Positions 1-8,473 of a stretch of 64,000 nt of DNA are shown in pieces. The notes beneath the pieces are model-generated. The model was not told where the DNA came from. It ran no database searches and saw only the letters and a program-made list of their open reading frames with translations. This DNA comes from Nitrospira sp. GTDB taxonomy: Bacteria > Nitrospirota > Nitrospiria > Nitrospirales > Nitrospiraceae. A program made the translations under genes and the position numbers. Numbering within the stretch: position 1 is the first letter of the stretch; the number at the start of each line of letters is the position of its first letter. Where the stretch lies: the NCBI GenBank assembly GCA_016873515.1, contig VGXB01000006.1, forward strand, positions 1 through 64,000. Direction: 5' to 3'.

Positions 1-190
1 CACGATCTTGTTCGGTCCCGCATTGGCGATGGACAGCTCGTTCGGTTCGATGTTCACTTCGACGGAGACATCCAACGTCGCTTGCTTACCACGCTTTGTC
101 ACCGTAACGACAGTTTTGCTGCTGCCGCGATATCCTACTGCAGGCAAAAGAACTCGCCGAACGGGACGGTTATTAGCTACTGCACGCCAT
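1..190 (-). CDS. Possible 3'-partial protein leaving the left edge
   Basis: Reading the reverse strand, an open frame runs off position 1 and gives a plausible protein stretch containing VVTVTKRGKQATLDVSVEV followed by NELSIANAGPNKIV. The residue mix and beta-strand-like alternation look more like coding sequence than the forward ORF in the same place. No convincing start codon or ribosome site lies to the right, so it may be a fragment or pseudogene. The family is not recognised. The remainder lies outside the window. Confidence 0.3.
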
Positions 191-197
191 CGTTGAT

Positions 198-425
198 TTG
201 CTCTGGCTCTATAAACCCAGCGCGAGGCGGGAGGACTACGACACCCTCGCCTGGATGATTACAGATCAGAATGGACACGCTACCGTTGAGGAGTTAGCCA
301 TCACCAAGTCGCTCTCACGGGCCCCACAGACTTACCGCCACAAGACCCTGTCGATGATTGCGGCGCAGGAACTTCTCGCGCGAGGCGTCTCGCTTCAAGC
401 GGAGACTCGATTCATTTCATCATGA
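198..425 (+). CDS. Small hypothetical protein
   Basis: This is a 75-residue frame starting at TTG; the frame is open a few codons further upstream. No domain or signal peptide is recognised. Its stop overlaps the ATG of the next small ORF by four bases (ATGA), as in coupled genes, which is the main support for either being real. No strong Shine-Dalgarno is seen. It could equally be a remnant in a decayed stretch. Confidence 0.25.
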   Translation: MLWLYKPSARREDYDTLAWMITDQNGHATVEELAITKSLSRAPQTYRHKTLSMIAAQELLARGVSLQAETRFISS

Positions 426-616
426 CGGACACCAAGGCAGCCTATCCTTCCGATCGTGTCCGGTCCGTCACCGGCCTTGACGGCACCTGGAGTTACGATC
501 ACGCGGCTTACGATGCGCTCTTGTGCAAAGCCGCGCTGGCGGTGCTGAGTCCCCTCGGCGTCACTTCAGCCGATTTGGACGTCGGCTCCGACCGCGTGTA
601 CCGCAAAGGCGCTTGA
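422..616 (+). CDS. Small hypothetical protein
   Basis: This is a 64-residue frame with ATG start, overlapping the preceding ORF by four bases. The sequence is mixed polar and hydrophobic with no signal peptide, membrane segment or known motif. Support is only the coupled overlap and lack of a better frame. It may be a fragment of a larger decayed gene. Confidence 0.25.
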   Translation: MTDTKAAYPSDRVRSVTGLDGTWSYDHAAYDALLCKAALAVLSPLGVTSADLDVGSDRVYRKGA

Positions 617-683
617 TCAGCTTGTAAAGAAACCGGCGCACACACTTCCCTCTCGCTCTGACGCAGGCAGGAAAAGAACAGGA

Positions 684-1952
684 TCACGTCGCGTACAAAC
701 AGCGGACGATTTCGGTGATGTTAAACAGCAAGGCATTCAGGCGGGTGTAGGCGGCGTGGCCATAATAGTGCTGACGGACGTCGGTAAACCCAGTGCAGTC
801 TTTGTAATCAGCCAAGAGGCACCGGCCTTCACTGGGGAAACGCACGGCGCGACGGGCGCACTCCAGCCATCGCTCGAATCCGTCGTACGGCTCGACCATT
901 TCCCAGATGGCCTTGTTCGCGGCCTTGGCTGCGTCGGTCGATGGAAGAGCATCGCTCCCGGCCACGGCCAACTCCTGGACATAGTCGCCACCCCACGCTA
1001 TCGGCATTTCCATCGTAATGTGCGGCAACTCCATTTTGGACAGCCACGTTTTCCCATCGGTCCTGAGGTTTCTGTGATTCACCACATGCAGCAACTTGCC
1101 GAGACCAGAGGGGTCCCATCCGTACCGAACCGGCGTCCCGAACGTGACCATATCAAGCACGGTACCGTTTAGCCAGGCTGCAGATCCGAGCAACGGCTCG
1201 ATCCGTGAAATGGTCGCAGCCAAGTCAGCTTGTCCTGTTTGACCTGCGTAGGCCGCCAAGATGGCAAGCAACTTGGGCCGGCCGGTGATGGGACTCGGAC
1301 ACAACAGATTTGAAACGATCGCGAGCACCAACCCGGCCTGCCCATGGGCCTGCACCAAGATTCTGTCGCCACTACCGAATGTGCATCTCTCACAAAGCTG
1401 CCGCAATGCATCGAGCAGACGGACTGCGGCGACGAGGCGCCCCAAGTGATGATGCTCCGACGCCCAGAGCAGGCGGTTACAATTGATCGATCGAGCAACA
1501 TGCTTGTTGAGTGCGTGCTCAGCCAGCGTAACATATCGTGCTGTGAAATTGCCCGCATCGCCAAGCTGTTGATCGAGTAATATCCACGTGACCTGGTCAT
1601 TTTGAAACGGCAGAGTCAGTCCGTGAGGAGACGCGGGGATCCCGTTCTCACCATCTCGCATGAGCGACAGCAAGGCGTCGAGCCCAGATACTCCACGCGA
1701 ATAGCCACGTTTTAAACCACCGATGTCGTCCAGCCGCTGCATGCCGAAGACATCGGTTCCGTGGATCGCTCCATGGAGAAACACCATGGCCCGAACGCCA
1801 GCACTCGATAGTGTTGTTCCACATTGCGCCATCGCATCGAACCATGCTGGAGATTCCGGCTGTGTCCCAGGCGTCAGTTCAGCTGATGACAACCGATCTC
1901 CAGGATTCTTTCGCGACAGTTCGTCGTGCTGAAAATTATTCTCGGTGGGCAT
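684..1952 (-). CDS. Alpha/beta-hydrolase-like protein of unknown function
   Basis: The frame is open further upstream, but ATG at 1952 is preferred: it is preceded by AGGTG, and the extra upstream 93 residues look non-coding. The 422-residue product has features reminiscent of the alpha/beta-hydrolase fold: VFLHGAIHGT near residue 50, where the oxyanion-hole HG usually sits, and ILVQAHGQAG, where a lipase-type nucleophile elbow GxSxG would be expected. The nucleophile position holds Gln rather than Ser, so esterase activity is doubtful. A later segment, DMVTFGTPVRYGWDPSG, resembles the region before the catalytic Asp in lipase-like proteins. No signal peptide is seen. It stands alone on the minus strand. 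The fold assignment is inference. Confidence 0.6.
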   Translation of the reverse strand: MPTENNFQHDELSRKNPGDRLSSAELTPGTQPESPAWFDAMAQCGTTLSSAGVRAMVFLHGAIHGTDVFGMQRLDDIGGLKRGYSRGVSGLDALLSLMRDGENGIPASPHGLTLPFQNDQVTWILLDQQLGDAGNFTARYVTLAEHALNKHVARSINCNRLLWASEHHHLGRLVAAVRLLDALRQLCERCTFGSGDRILVQAHGQAGLVLAIVSNLLCPSPITGRPKLLAILAAYAGQTGQADLAATISRIEPLLGSAAWLNGTVLDMVTFGTPVRYGWDPSGLGKLLHVVNHRNLRTDGKTWLSKMELPHITMEMPIAWGGDYVQELAVAGSDALPSTDAAKAANKAIWEMVEPYDGFERWLECARRAVRFPSEGRCLLADYKDCTGFTDVRQHYYGHAAYTRLNALLFNITEIVRCLYAT

Positions 1953-2167
1953 GGAACACCTGGTTTTACCTGAAAGCGGGTGCGAGGCGCAATGAGGAAC
2001 GGCGCCAGATGTCAATCTTTCAATATAAATTAATGGTTTGCAGCCATGGATTAACCCAACCCCTATGCCCCTTGTTGTTAAGGACGTCTTACTCGCAGGA
2101 CACACTTCACCCCCGTACAGATATTGACAAGCGAGCACACCGCACCTTCCAAGTGAACAGCCATAAG

Positions 2168-2368
2168 TCAGTGCGGATTGCGCCCATACTGTTCCAATGC
2201 GTGCCGTTTGGTCGATTGAGTGGCAAGGCAAATCGCTTCATCTTTCGTATCGCGAGGACCCATACGATACTCTCCTTGCGCACTGATGGTTCTGACTTCC
2301 GCCTGAACCGGAGAGCCCATCAGGAGCATCGTCATAAGCACGAGGACCGCAACAATGATTCGTTGCAT
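2168..2368 (-). pseudogene. Truncated exported protein
   Basis: The frame starts at an ATG preceded by AGGGG and encodes a clear signal peptide (MQRIIVAVLVLMTMLLMGSPVQA) followed by an Ala-Gln-Gly-Glu-Tyr segment, RMGPRDTKDEAICLAT and KRHALEQ. From memory, this pattern resembles the start of a family of exported proteins that continues for well over 100 further residues with a Tyr-Leu-Glu-Ser-type sequence. Here the frame stops about 45 residues after the predicted cleavage site. It is probably a 3'-truncated copy, although a short functional peptide cannot be excluded. Confidence 0.45.
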
Positions 2369-2395
2369 CATGCCCCTATTCAACCAGAGAAATCT

Positions 2396-2407
2396 CTTTG
2401 CGCAAAG
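2396..2407. promoter_or_regulatory. 12-bp perfect palindrome upstream of 2368 gene
   Basis: CTTTGCGCAAAG is a perfect palindrome about 30 bases upstream of the minus-strand start at 2368. A second partial copy (CTTTGCGCA) follows about ten bases away. The geometry fits an operator for a dimeric regulator, but it could be chance. Confidence 0.2.
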
Positions 2408-2524
2408 CACCCAGCAGCTTTGCGCATTATTGTCCGGCTGATGGACATCATCTTGCCTTCAAGAAAATTCGCGTGCTAGGGTGTTAATTCGTCCTGATCC
2501 ATGACCATCGCGGATGAATGTTCT

Positions 2525-3544
2525 ATGACAAAGACCCTTGGCACTCCCTTCCCTCTCATTGTCGGTTTGTTGATGCTGTTGTTTGAAACTGCCGCCGGAA
2601 TCCCTGCGAGCGCTGCACCCGCACCGCTCGAAGCGGCCTTGCACGCTGGCCTGCCGGCTGAACACGTCATCCTCTTCGTCTTGGAAGGCCTCGACCAAGA
2701 GTCGCTCAAGGGTGGCGCGATGCCGACCCTTAGTAAACTGGTCAAGGGAGGGGCGGCAACCTGGTCCGCGAGCAGCGTTACCCCGGCGCTCAGACTTCCC
2801 ACCATGGCGTCAGTTGTGACCGGTATGCCGGTGGAGAAACACGGGATCACTTGGAACTTCTTTGAACTCAGCCGAGGTTATCCCCGCGCCCCCAGTCTGT
2901 TCGACTATCTGGACCTAAGTGGAGGCCGAGACAGCGCCATTTTCTATATGGATGAGTCGCTCTATCAACTGGCGAGGCCGGAGCCCTATACCGACTACCA
3001 ACTCTGCGGGGCCTTGCGGCCGGAGTGCAGTTCCGGGAAACTTGTGACCTATATCCAACAGTATTTCCAGAAAGCCGCGAGCGGCCATGGATATGGGCAT
3101 GCGATCCTCGCCCTGCCGCATCTGTTGGTCGTTCACCTGCCGGAGGCAGGCCGCGCCGGTGTCGCGCACGGATGGAATTCCAAAGCCTACCGCGATGGGC
3201 TGCGGACAGTCGATACAGCCATCCGGTCGGTGTTAGACCTATTCAAACAGTACAAGCTGTCCGATCGCACCACCGTGGTGGTCACCGCGCTGAGCGGAAA
3301 GGGCATCAATCCGGGAGCGGATACTCCGACCACCGATGCTCCCGTCGTTCCCTGGATTGCATCGGGTGTCGGGATCAAACCCGGACAGGTCATTCACCAG
3401 CCGGTATCCATTATCGACACCGGCGCAACGGTCATGCGTATCCTGGGTTTGGAAACCCATACTGAGTGGGACAGCAAGGTCGTGGAGGAAATCTTCCTGA
3501 CGACTGTGGCCACTTCGTCCGCTCATTCAACCACGAGGCCCTGA
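2525..3544 (+). CDS. Exported alkaline-phosphatase-superfamily protein (divergent)
   Basis: The product is about 339 residues with a signal peptide ending near AASA; an in-frame ATG at 2501 would only lengthen the n-region. The order of motifs follows the type I phosphodiesterase/nucleotide pyrophosphatase branch: VILFVLEGLDQESL, then PTMASVVTGMPVEKHGI, then an AHGWNSKAYRDGL segment with a following VDTAI helix, then a TTVVVT strand and a TDAPVVPW loop. Several usual metal ligands look replaced: the first Asp is Glu, and the expected SDHG is ALSGKG. It may therefore be a binding protein or have altered chemistry. The next exported gene follows six bases downstream, suggesting an operon. Confidence 0.7.
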   Translation: MTKTLGTPFPLIVGLLMLLFETAAGIPASAAPAPLEAALHAGLPAEHVILFVLEGLDQESLKGGAMPTLSKLVKGGAATWSASSVTPALRLPTMASVVTGMPVEKHGITWNFFELSRGYPRAPSLFDYLDLSGGRDSAIFYMDESLYQLARPEPYTDYQLCGALRPECSSGKLVTYIQQYFQKAASGHGYGHAILALPHLLVVHLPEAGRAGVAHGWNSKAYRDGLRTVDTAIRSVLDLFKQYKLSDRTTVVVTALSGKGINPGADTPTTDAPVVPWIASGVGIKPGQVIHQPVSIIDTGATVMRILGLETHTEWDSKVVEEIFLTTVATSSAHSTTRP

Positions 3545-3550
3545 TCGAGC

Positions 3551-4012
3551 ATGCGGACAGCATCATTACTACGGCACTCCACCTTGATCTGCGGAGGATT
3601 GCCGGTGGTCTTAGCGGTCCTGCTCTGCGGAACAGGAACCGGGTGGTCCAGCAGCCAACCACCCGCCCATCTGAAGGAGCACGTGATTACAATCGATGCG
3701 ACTAAACTCGTACCTGCTTCCTGGTGGCAGGTGCCGGGGGTGACCCCGTCAATCTGGGCCTCCGACCCCGAATCGCTCGACGCACCGAAGACCTCAGAGC
3801 GGCGCGATCTCCAGCTGAAGCCGGGTCCCTACAAGTTCATCAGTTTCACCTTCGATTTTCCGTTTACCGTCACGCTCAATGGGACACTCGAATTCGCCAC
3901 ATCCCTCGATCAGTGTATTGACGGACGCGGGACGCACACGCTGGTCGTCCGGTGCAAACGAATGTACCCTCACGGGGGCGAGCGTGACAATTATTACAAC
4001 CAGCAACCGTGA
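3551..4012 (+). CDS. Hypothetical exported protein
   Basis: This 153-residue protein has an N-terminal positively charged region and a hydrophobic stretch (LPVVLAVLLCGTGTGW), read as a signal peptide or single anchor; the Cys could be a lipobox cysteine but the context is weak. The mature part is rich in beta-prone residues (FISFTFDFPFTVTLNGTLEF) and has two Cys that could pair. No family is recognised. It sits between the phosphatase-like gene and a HEAT-repeat gene, and its stop codon overlaps or abuts the next start, so co-expression is likely. Confidence 0.6.
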   Translation: MRTASLLRHSTLICGGLPVVLAVLLCGTGTGWSSSQPPAHLKEHVITIDATKLVPASWWQVPGVTPSIWASDPESLDAPKTSERRDLQLKPGPYKFISFTFDFPFTVTLNGTLEFATSLDQCIDGRGTHTLVVRCKRMYPHGGERDNYYNQQP

Positions 4013-4014
4013 CC

Positions 4015-5370
4015 ATGATACAAGCACTTGAAGATCTGTTGGACGCGCTGGAAGACGTAGACGACGCCACGCGCGAAGACGCCGCGAAAGCCCTCGCGGA
4101 GCGAGGCGATCCTTCGACGCTGGACGCACTGATCGTCGCCTGTGGTGACGACTTTTGGTCCGTGCGCGCCTATGCCGGCAGCGGCGCCGCCAAAATCGGA
4201 GGGGCAAAAGCCATCGAGGCGGTCATTGGCCTTTTCAACGACTCGATCATGGAAGTGCGCAACCAGGCGGTCGACGCGGCGATCCAGATGGGATCGGCGA
4301 TACTGGATCGGCTGATTGCCGCCCTGAAAGACGAACGCTGGCGCGTCCGCGAACATGCTGCCAAAGCGGCGGGCGGACTCAAGGATGGGAACGCCATCGA
4401 GGCCTTGATCGCCACCTGCCGCGACCGGGACGGCGCCGTCAAGAGCGCCGCAGCGGAAGCCCTCGGCAAGATCGGCAACGCAAAAGCTGTCCCCGCTCTC
4501 ATCAAACTCTTCCACGATTCCTCCAAGATCGTGCGTGAAACGGCGGGCACCGCACTGGTTTATATCGGCCAGCCGTCGGTCGATCCACTGATCGACAGTC
4601 TCAAAGACAAGGATTTTGTGGTGCGGTGTCACGCGGCCCGCGCACTGGGCGGAATGACGACTGACTATCAGATCGGACGGACCTGGGTGCGCGATGCGAA
4701 GGTAGTGGACGCCCTGATTGCCGCGTTGAAAGATCCGGACCGGGCCGTGCGCGAGGATGCGACGATCGCGTTGGGTATGATCGGCGATCCCCGCGCCATC
4801 GATGCGCTGACCGAGGCCATGAAGGACGGAGCAGTCAAGCGGCATGCCATCGCCTCGCTCGGGATGATCGGCGACGTGCGCGCCCTCCCCGCCGTGTTGG
4901 ACGCCTTAAAAGGTAAAGGCATTAAACAAGAAGGGTCGCCGACTCCCGGCTGTATCGTCAGCGAAGACGCCTTTATCAAGGAGGCCGCGGCCACGGCGCT
5001 CGGCCAGTTCCGCGACCCTCGCGTGATTCCCGACCTCATCATGCTCTTGAAAGACGGTGTGTTACGGGAGAAATCGGCGGCGGCCCTGGCGGTCATCGGC
5101 GACACGGCCATTGAACCGCTTATTACCTTCCTCTACGACCCCAAGGCCTCTGAGGTGGAAGTTGAACAAGAGCGGGTGCTCTCGTATGCTTCGGTCCGGC
5201 TGACCGCGAAGGACGCGCTGCGGTTGATTGTGTTGGAGACCTTGGAGAAGCTCGGCTGGGCACCTCCGGCAGAGGAACTTAATATCAGTTCCAGCCAGGC
5301 GGACAATCTCCGGGTAGACCGGCCATTGGGCGAGACAGGCCGCTTTGGGCCGTCAGGGGATACGGCCTAA
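4015..5370 (+). CDS. HEAT-repeat protein 1
   Basis: The product is about 451 residues, starting at ATG 4015; a GTG at 4009 would overlap the previous stop. It consists almost entirely of roughly 31-residue HEAT/PBS-lyase-type repeats, with recurring patterns such as ALKDERWRVREHAAKAAGGLKDGNAIEALI, here given only as the repeat idea: D-x-x-VR-x-x-A-A-x-A-LG-x-I-x-D. About 11-12 repeats are visible, ending near residue 400. A polar tail follows. No signal peptide or catalytic motif is seen. HEAT arrays usually make protein-binding solenoids. It is the first of five related genes in this region, followed 13 bases later by a DCC-family gene. Confidence 0.85.
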   Translation: MIQALEDLLDALEDVDDATREDAAKALAERGDPSTLDALIVACGDDFWSVRAYAGSGAAKIGGAKAIEAVIGLFNDSIMEVRNQAVDAAIQMGSAILDRLIAALKDERWRVREHAAKAAGGLKDGNAIEALIATCRDRDGAVKSAAAEALGKIGNAKAVPALIKLFHDSSKIVRETAGTALVYIGQPSVDPLIDSLKDKDFVVRCHAARALGGMTTDYQIGRTWVRDAKVVDALIAALKDPDRAVREDATIALGMIGDPRAIDALTEAMKDGAVKRHAIASLGMIGDVRALPAVLDALKGKGIKQEGSPTPGCIVSEDAFIKEAAATALGQFRDPRVIPDLIMLLKDGVLREKSAAALAVIGDTAIEPLITFLYDPKASEVEVEQERVLSYASVRLTAKDALRLIVLETLEKLGWAPPAEELNISSSQADNLRVDRPLGETGRFGPSGDTA

Positions 5371-5383
5371 TCTGGAGAGATAG

Positions 5384-5818
5384 ATGAACGGCCAGTTCGA
5401 CCCGCAACAACACGAGTGGGCTGGGCATGAGCGAGTCATCGTCTTCGACGGGGCTTGTAACTGGTGCAATGCCTGGGTGAATTTTACGCTCGCTCGCGAT
5501 CCCCACGCGAAGTTTAAGTTCGGCACGCTGCAATCGGAACCAGCGCAACAAATCCTCAAAGCACTCCGTCTCCCCGCGGACGACTTTGAGACCTTCCTAC
5601 TTTTGGAACGCGGCCGAGTGTTCACCAAATCCACGGCGGCGCTCAGAATGGTCCGGCAATTGCCCGGTCTCTGGCCATTGCTATATGCTGGCATTGTGAT
5701 TCCCCGCCCACTTCGAGACGCTCTGTACGACTATGTCGCACGACGCCGCTACCACTGGATGGGCAAGTCCGACATCTGCCGCGTCCCCACCCCAGCGGAA
5801 CATGAACGGTTTGTATGA
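5384..5818 (+). CDS. DCC-family thiol-disulfide oxidoreductase (DUF393)
   Basis: This is a 144-residue protein with the hallmark FDGACNWCN near the N-terminus, giving a CxxC at Cys25 and Cys28. Downstream come a conserved-looking STAAL segment and a C-terminal part with a YDYVARRRYHWMG pattern typical of the family. GGAGAGA precedes the ATG. Family members are predicted thioredoxin-like redox proteins, but substrates are mostly unknown. The gene lies 13 bases after the HEAT gene and so is probably co-transcribed. Length matches the family (about 130-150 residues). Confidence 0.85.
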   Translation: MNGQFDPQQHEWAGHERVIVFDGACNWCNAWVNFTLARDPHAKFKFGTLQSEPAQQILKALRLPADDFETFLLLERGRVFTKSTAALRMVRQLPGLWPLLYAGIVIPRPLRDALYDYVARRRYHWMGKSDICRVPTPAEHERFV

Positions 5819-5918
5819 ATATGCAGCCGGCCCCTTGACTCAAAAGTCCGGCGATGGTTAATAGCCCTCAGCAACCAGCGATGACTCACACTGAGAGCTG
5901 ATTGCTGATGACTACGAG

Positions 5919-7169
5919 TTACTTCCTCACCGCTATTCCATGCGCGTCGGCGGTTTCTTTGCCCTCTTTCATGTTTGTGATGGCAACCTGGCCCTTGTAG
6001 TGGCCGACTCGTCCTTCTGCATCCACATGGATCACACCCACGCCAGGAATCGTCCCCTTGGCATTGTGGGCATCCTTGTCGTTGCCGGTGAGCGGGGTCT
6101 GTCCACGCAGAGTCACAAAGACATACTGGCCGTCCGGTGCCACATCCATCAGGTCCGGAGCCGGGTCCGCGTTGGCGCCCGTTGTTAGATCGATCGCTCC
6201 GACGCTCAAGTTACTTAGCGTATCGATGATCTCGACGTTGTTGCCGGCCCGATCCGCATTCCACACATACCGGCCGACGGCGACCATGCCGTGTGAGTCG
6301 GCGAACTGATCGTCACGCTGGGAAATGAGCTTGGCCGAAATTGATTTCGGCAAGTTCGTCATGTCAAGCGCATAGACAGCATAGGACAACGGCGCGATGG
6401 GCCAGCCGCCGCCGGAATTGATATACATCGTCCCACCGGACTCGATCCCACCGCAACCGGCTGGATGGACTTGGTTATTATCCAACGTCGCCACGACCTT
6501 CATGGGGGTCACAGTCACATCCACTACCAGCAGCCCGCCCCCCCGGAGTGTGATGAAGGCATACCGGCTCGTCGATTCGGTGATTGGGCAGATCGGCGAG
6601 GCATCCGGCCGCTCGCCGCCTTCGAATGACGCCAGATTAAGGACATCCTTTTCAGGATCGGAACTAAACTTATGCGCCGCATAGTCGGTCCAGATGCGGA
6701 TGAACTTCTTATCGGCGATGTTGGCGACGATGGCCATGTTCTGATTTGGCGTCGGCCAGGCTGCGTGTGCGTTCTTGCCCATCAACAGGCAGGCGTCCGG
6801 TTTCTTGGTGGCCGCATCCATGAACAGCACGTGGCCGCTCAAGAACGAGATGATGACGTGATCTTGCGCCGCATTGAAAAAGACCATGTGCGGACGACGG
6901 ACCGCTTTCTTTGTGGCGGTTTCACAGAATGTGCCGATCTCTCCGGCCAGATCGATCGTTTGAGCCGGTTTGGCAGAAGTGAGATTCGCCACGAGCGAAC
7001 TACCATCGAAAATGTGGAGATAGCCCCCGCTTTCCTTCCCAGTATCCGATTGATCGGCCACCCAGACCTCATAGGCCTGTGCCGCAGGCGCAGCCCCAAT
7101 CGATGCAATCAGCACGGCCACCAGGCAGATCAAACGGCCCGGTGCGATAGAATTCCTGAGGTGCGTCAT
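5919..7169 (-). CDS. Exported beta-propeller-like protein
   Basis: The product is about 416 residues from ATG 7169 (a start four codons earlier is possible). A signal peptide ends near AQAYEV. The mature protein has repeated short strands with patterns such as YLHIFDGSS, HVLFMDAATKKP, YAFITLRGGGLLVVDV, GRYVWNADRAGNNVEIIDT and QYVFVTLRGQTP, as in YVTN/cytochrome-d1-type seven-bladed propellers. No CxxCH haem motif is present, so it is not a cytochrome. It is a periplasmic protein of unknown role, transcribed against the flanking HEAT genes. Confidence 0.7.
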   Translation of the reverse strand: MTHLRNSIAPGRLICLVAVLIASIGAAPAAQAYEVWVADQSDTGKESGGYLHIFDGSSLVANLTSAKPAQTIDLAGEIGTFCETATKKAVRRPHMVFFNAAQDHVIISFLSGHVLFMDAATKKPDACLLMGKNAHAAWPTPNQNMAIVANIADKKFIRIWTDYAAHKFSSDPEKDVLNLASFEGGERPDASPICPITESTSRYAFITLRGGGLLVVDVTVTPMKVVATLDNNQVHPAGCGGIESGGTMYINSGGGWPIAPLSYAVYALDMTNLPKSISAKLISQRDDQFADSHGMVAVGRYVWNADRAGNNVEIIDTLSNLSVGAIDLTTGANADPAPDLMDVAPDGQYVFVTLRGQTPLTGNDKDAHNAKGTIPGVGVIHVDAEGRVGHYKGQVAITNMKEGKETADAHGIAVRK

Positions 7170-7335
7170 AACGGCCTCCAAGATGGATGAACAATGCCGA
7201 GATTGTTGCTCATATTGAACTGTTTTACGTCCGGTTTCCAGAGGGGCTCTGAAGAATGGACCCTGCGTTGACGCTGTAAAAAACCCTGTGCTAGCTTATT
7301 TGGTTGATCGACTGCTTCTTGGGAAGAACACTGGA

Positions 7336-8421
7336 ATGACCGATCGGGTTGCTGAACAGATTGCCGCCCTGCGGGATGACGATTGGGCCATTCGGGAAGA
7401 AGCCGCGACCCTCCTGGGTGAGCTAAATGATCCGCGCGCGGTCGATCCGTTGGTGTCAGTCCTGCGCGACCAAGATCGCTCCGTGCGTGACGCGGCTATT
7501 GGCGCCTTGACATCCATCGGGGCTCCGTCCGTAATGGCTTTGGGCATATGCTTAACCGATCCGGAACTGTCGGTGCAAGAAGCAGCCTCGGCAGCCCTCG
7601 CATCGATCGCGGATGCCCGTGTATTGAACCATCTCCTGGACGCCTTGCGCAGCCAGGACTGGATCGTCCGGATGCATGCGGCCAAAGCCCTCGGACGCAT
7701 CAAGGACTCTAGATCAGTTCGCGCGTTGGTACCATTGCTTCAAGATAAGGTCAAAGCGGTTCGGGAAGCGGTGTCGTTGACGTTGGCAGCCATCGGCGAA
7801 TCCGCCATGCCCGCCCTACTAGAATCGTTGATCCATCCGGATTGGTTGGTGCGCCTGCATGCGGTGGAGGCCTTAGGGAAGACCCGGTCGCGTGAAGCGG
7901 TCGAGCCGCTCCTGAAAGTCTTGTTCAACGACGAAGACTCCGCTGTGCGCGAAGATACCCTACGTGCCTTGGGCTTAATCGGAGACCCGCGCGCCGTCGA
8001 ATATCTGTTCACCGCGATGAATGATCCGGCACATCGCGTGTTGGCCATCGAGGCTCTAGGACATATCGGGGATCGCCGGGCTGTACCCGTATTGATCCAG
8101 GTCGTCAAAGGGACCAATTCTCCGGTAAGATCGCGGACGGTTGCAAGCTGCGGGAGTGCCTGGAGTGAGGAAACCGTGGCCCAAGCTGCCGCGGTGCGAG
8201 CATTAGGTGTGATCAACGATACCACGGCACTCCCGACCTTAGTGGGTGCGCTCCAGTCGACGTTCACAAGGACCGAAGCAGCGGCCGCGCTGGTCACGTT
8301 CGGCTTGAAGATCGTCCCGTTGCTCATCCCGTTACTCGCTGAATCGACGGATGACAATGTCCGCTATCATGTGAGGGAAACTCTGACGGCTGTGGGATGG
8401 AGAGGCAAAAACTCGAAATAG
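7336..8421 (+). CDS. HEAT-repeat protein 2
   Basis: The product is about 361 residues; ATG 7336 is chosen because GGGAAG lies upstream and the repeats begin soon afterwards (RVAEQIAALRDDDWAIREEAA). About ten HEAT repeats follow the D-W-x-VR-x-x-A-A-x-ALG pattern, with variants at residues 265-300 containing a longer insert. There is no signal peptide and no enzymatic motif. Expected to be a cytoplasmic scaffold or adaptor by analogy with other HEAT solenoids; the partner is unknown. A 52-base spacer with short-period repeats separates it from the next HEAT gene. Confidence 0.8.
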   Translation: MTDRVAEQIAALRDDDWAIREEAATLLGELNDPRAVDPLVSVLRDQDRSVRDAAIGALTSIGAPSVMALGICLTDPELSVQEAASAALASIADARVLNHLLDALRSQDWIVRMHAAKALGRIKDSRSVRALVPLLQDKVKAVREAVSLTLAAIGESAMPALLESLIHPDWLVRLHAVEALGKTRSREAVEPLLKVLFNDEDSAVREDTLRALGLIGDPRAVEYLFTAMNDPAHRVLAIEALGHIGDRRAVPVLIQVVKGTNSPVRSRTVASCGSAWSEETVAQAAAVRALGVINDTTALPTLVGALQSTFTRTEAAAALVTFGLKIVPLLIPLLAESTDDNVRYHVRETLTAVGWRGKNSK

Positions 8422-8473
8422 TGATAAGTGTTGAATTGTGAATTTTGGGTTGTGCGTTGTAAGTCGGGAAACC

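Noticed and set aside
3994-4845. 283-residue minus-strand ORF opposite HEAT protein 1
   Set aside because: Antisense to a clear HEAT array; the apparent regularity simply mirrors the repeats.
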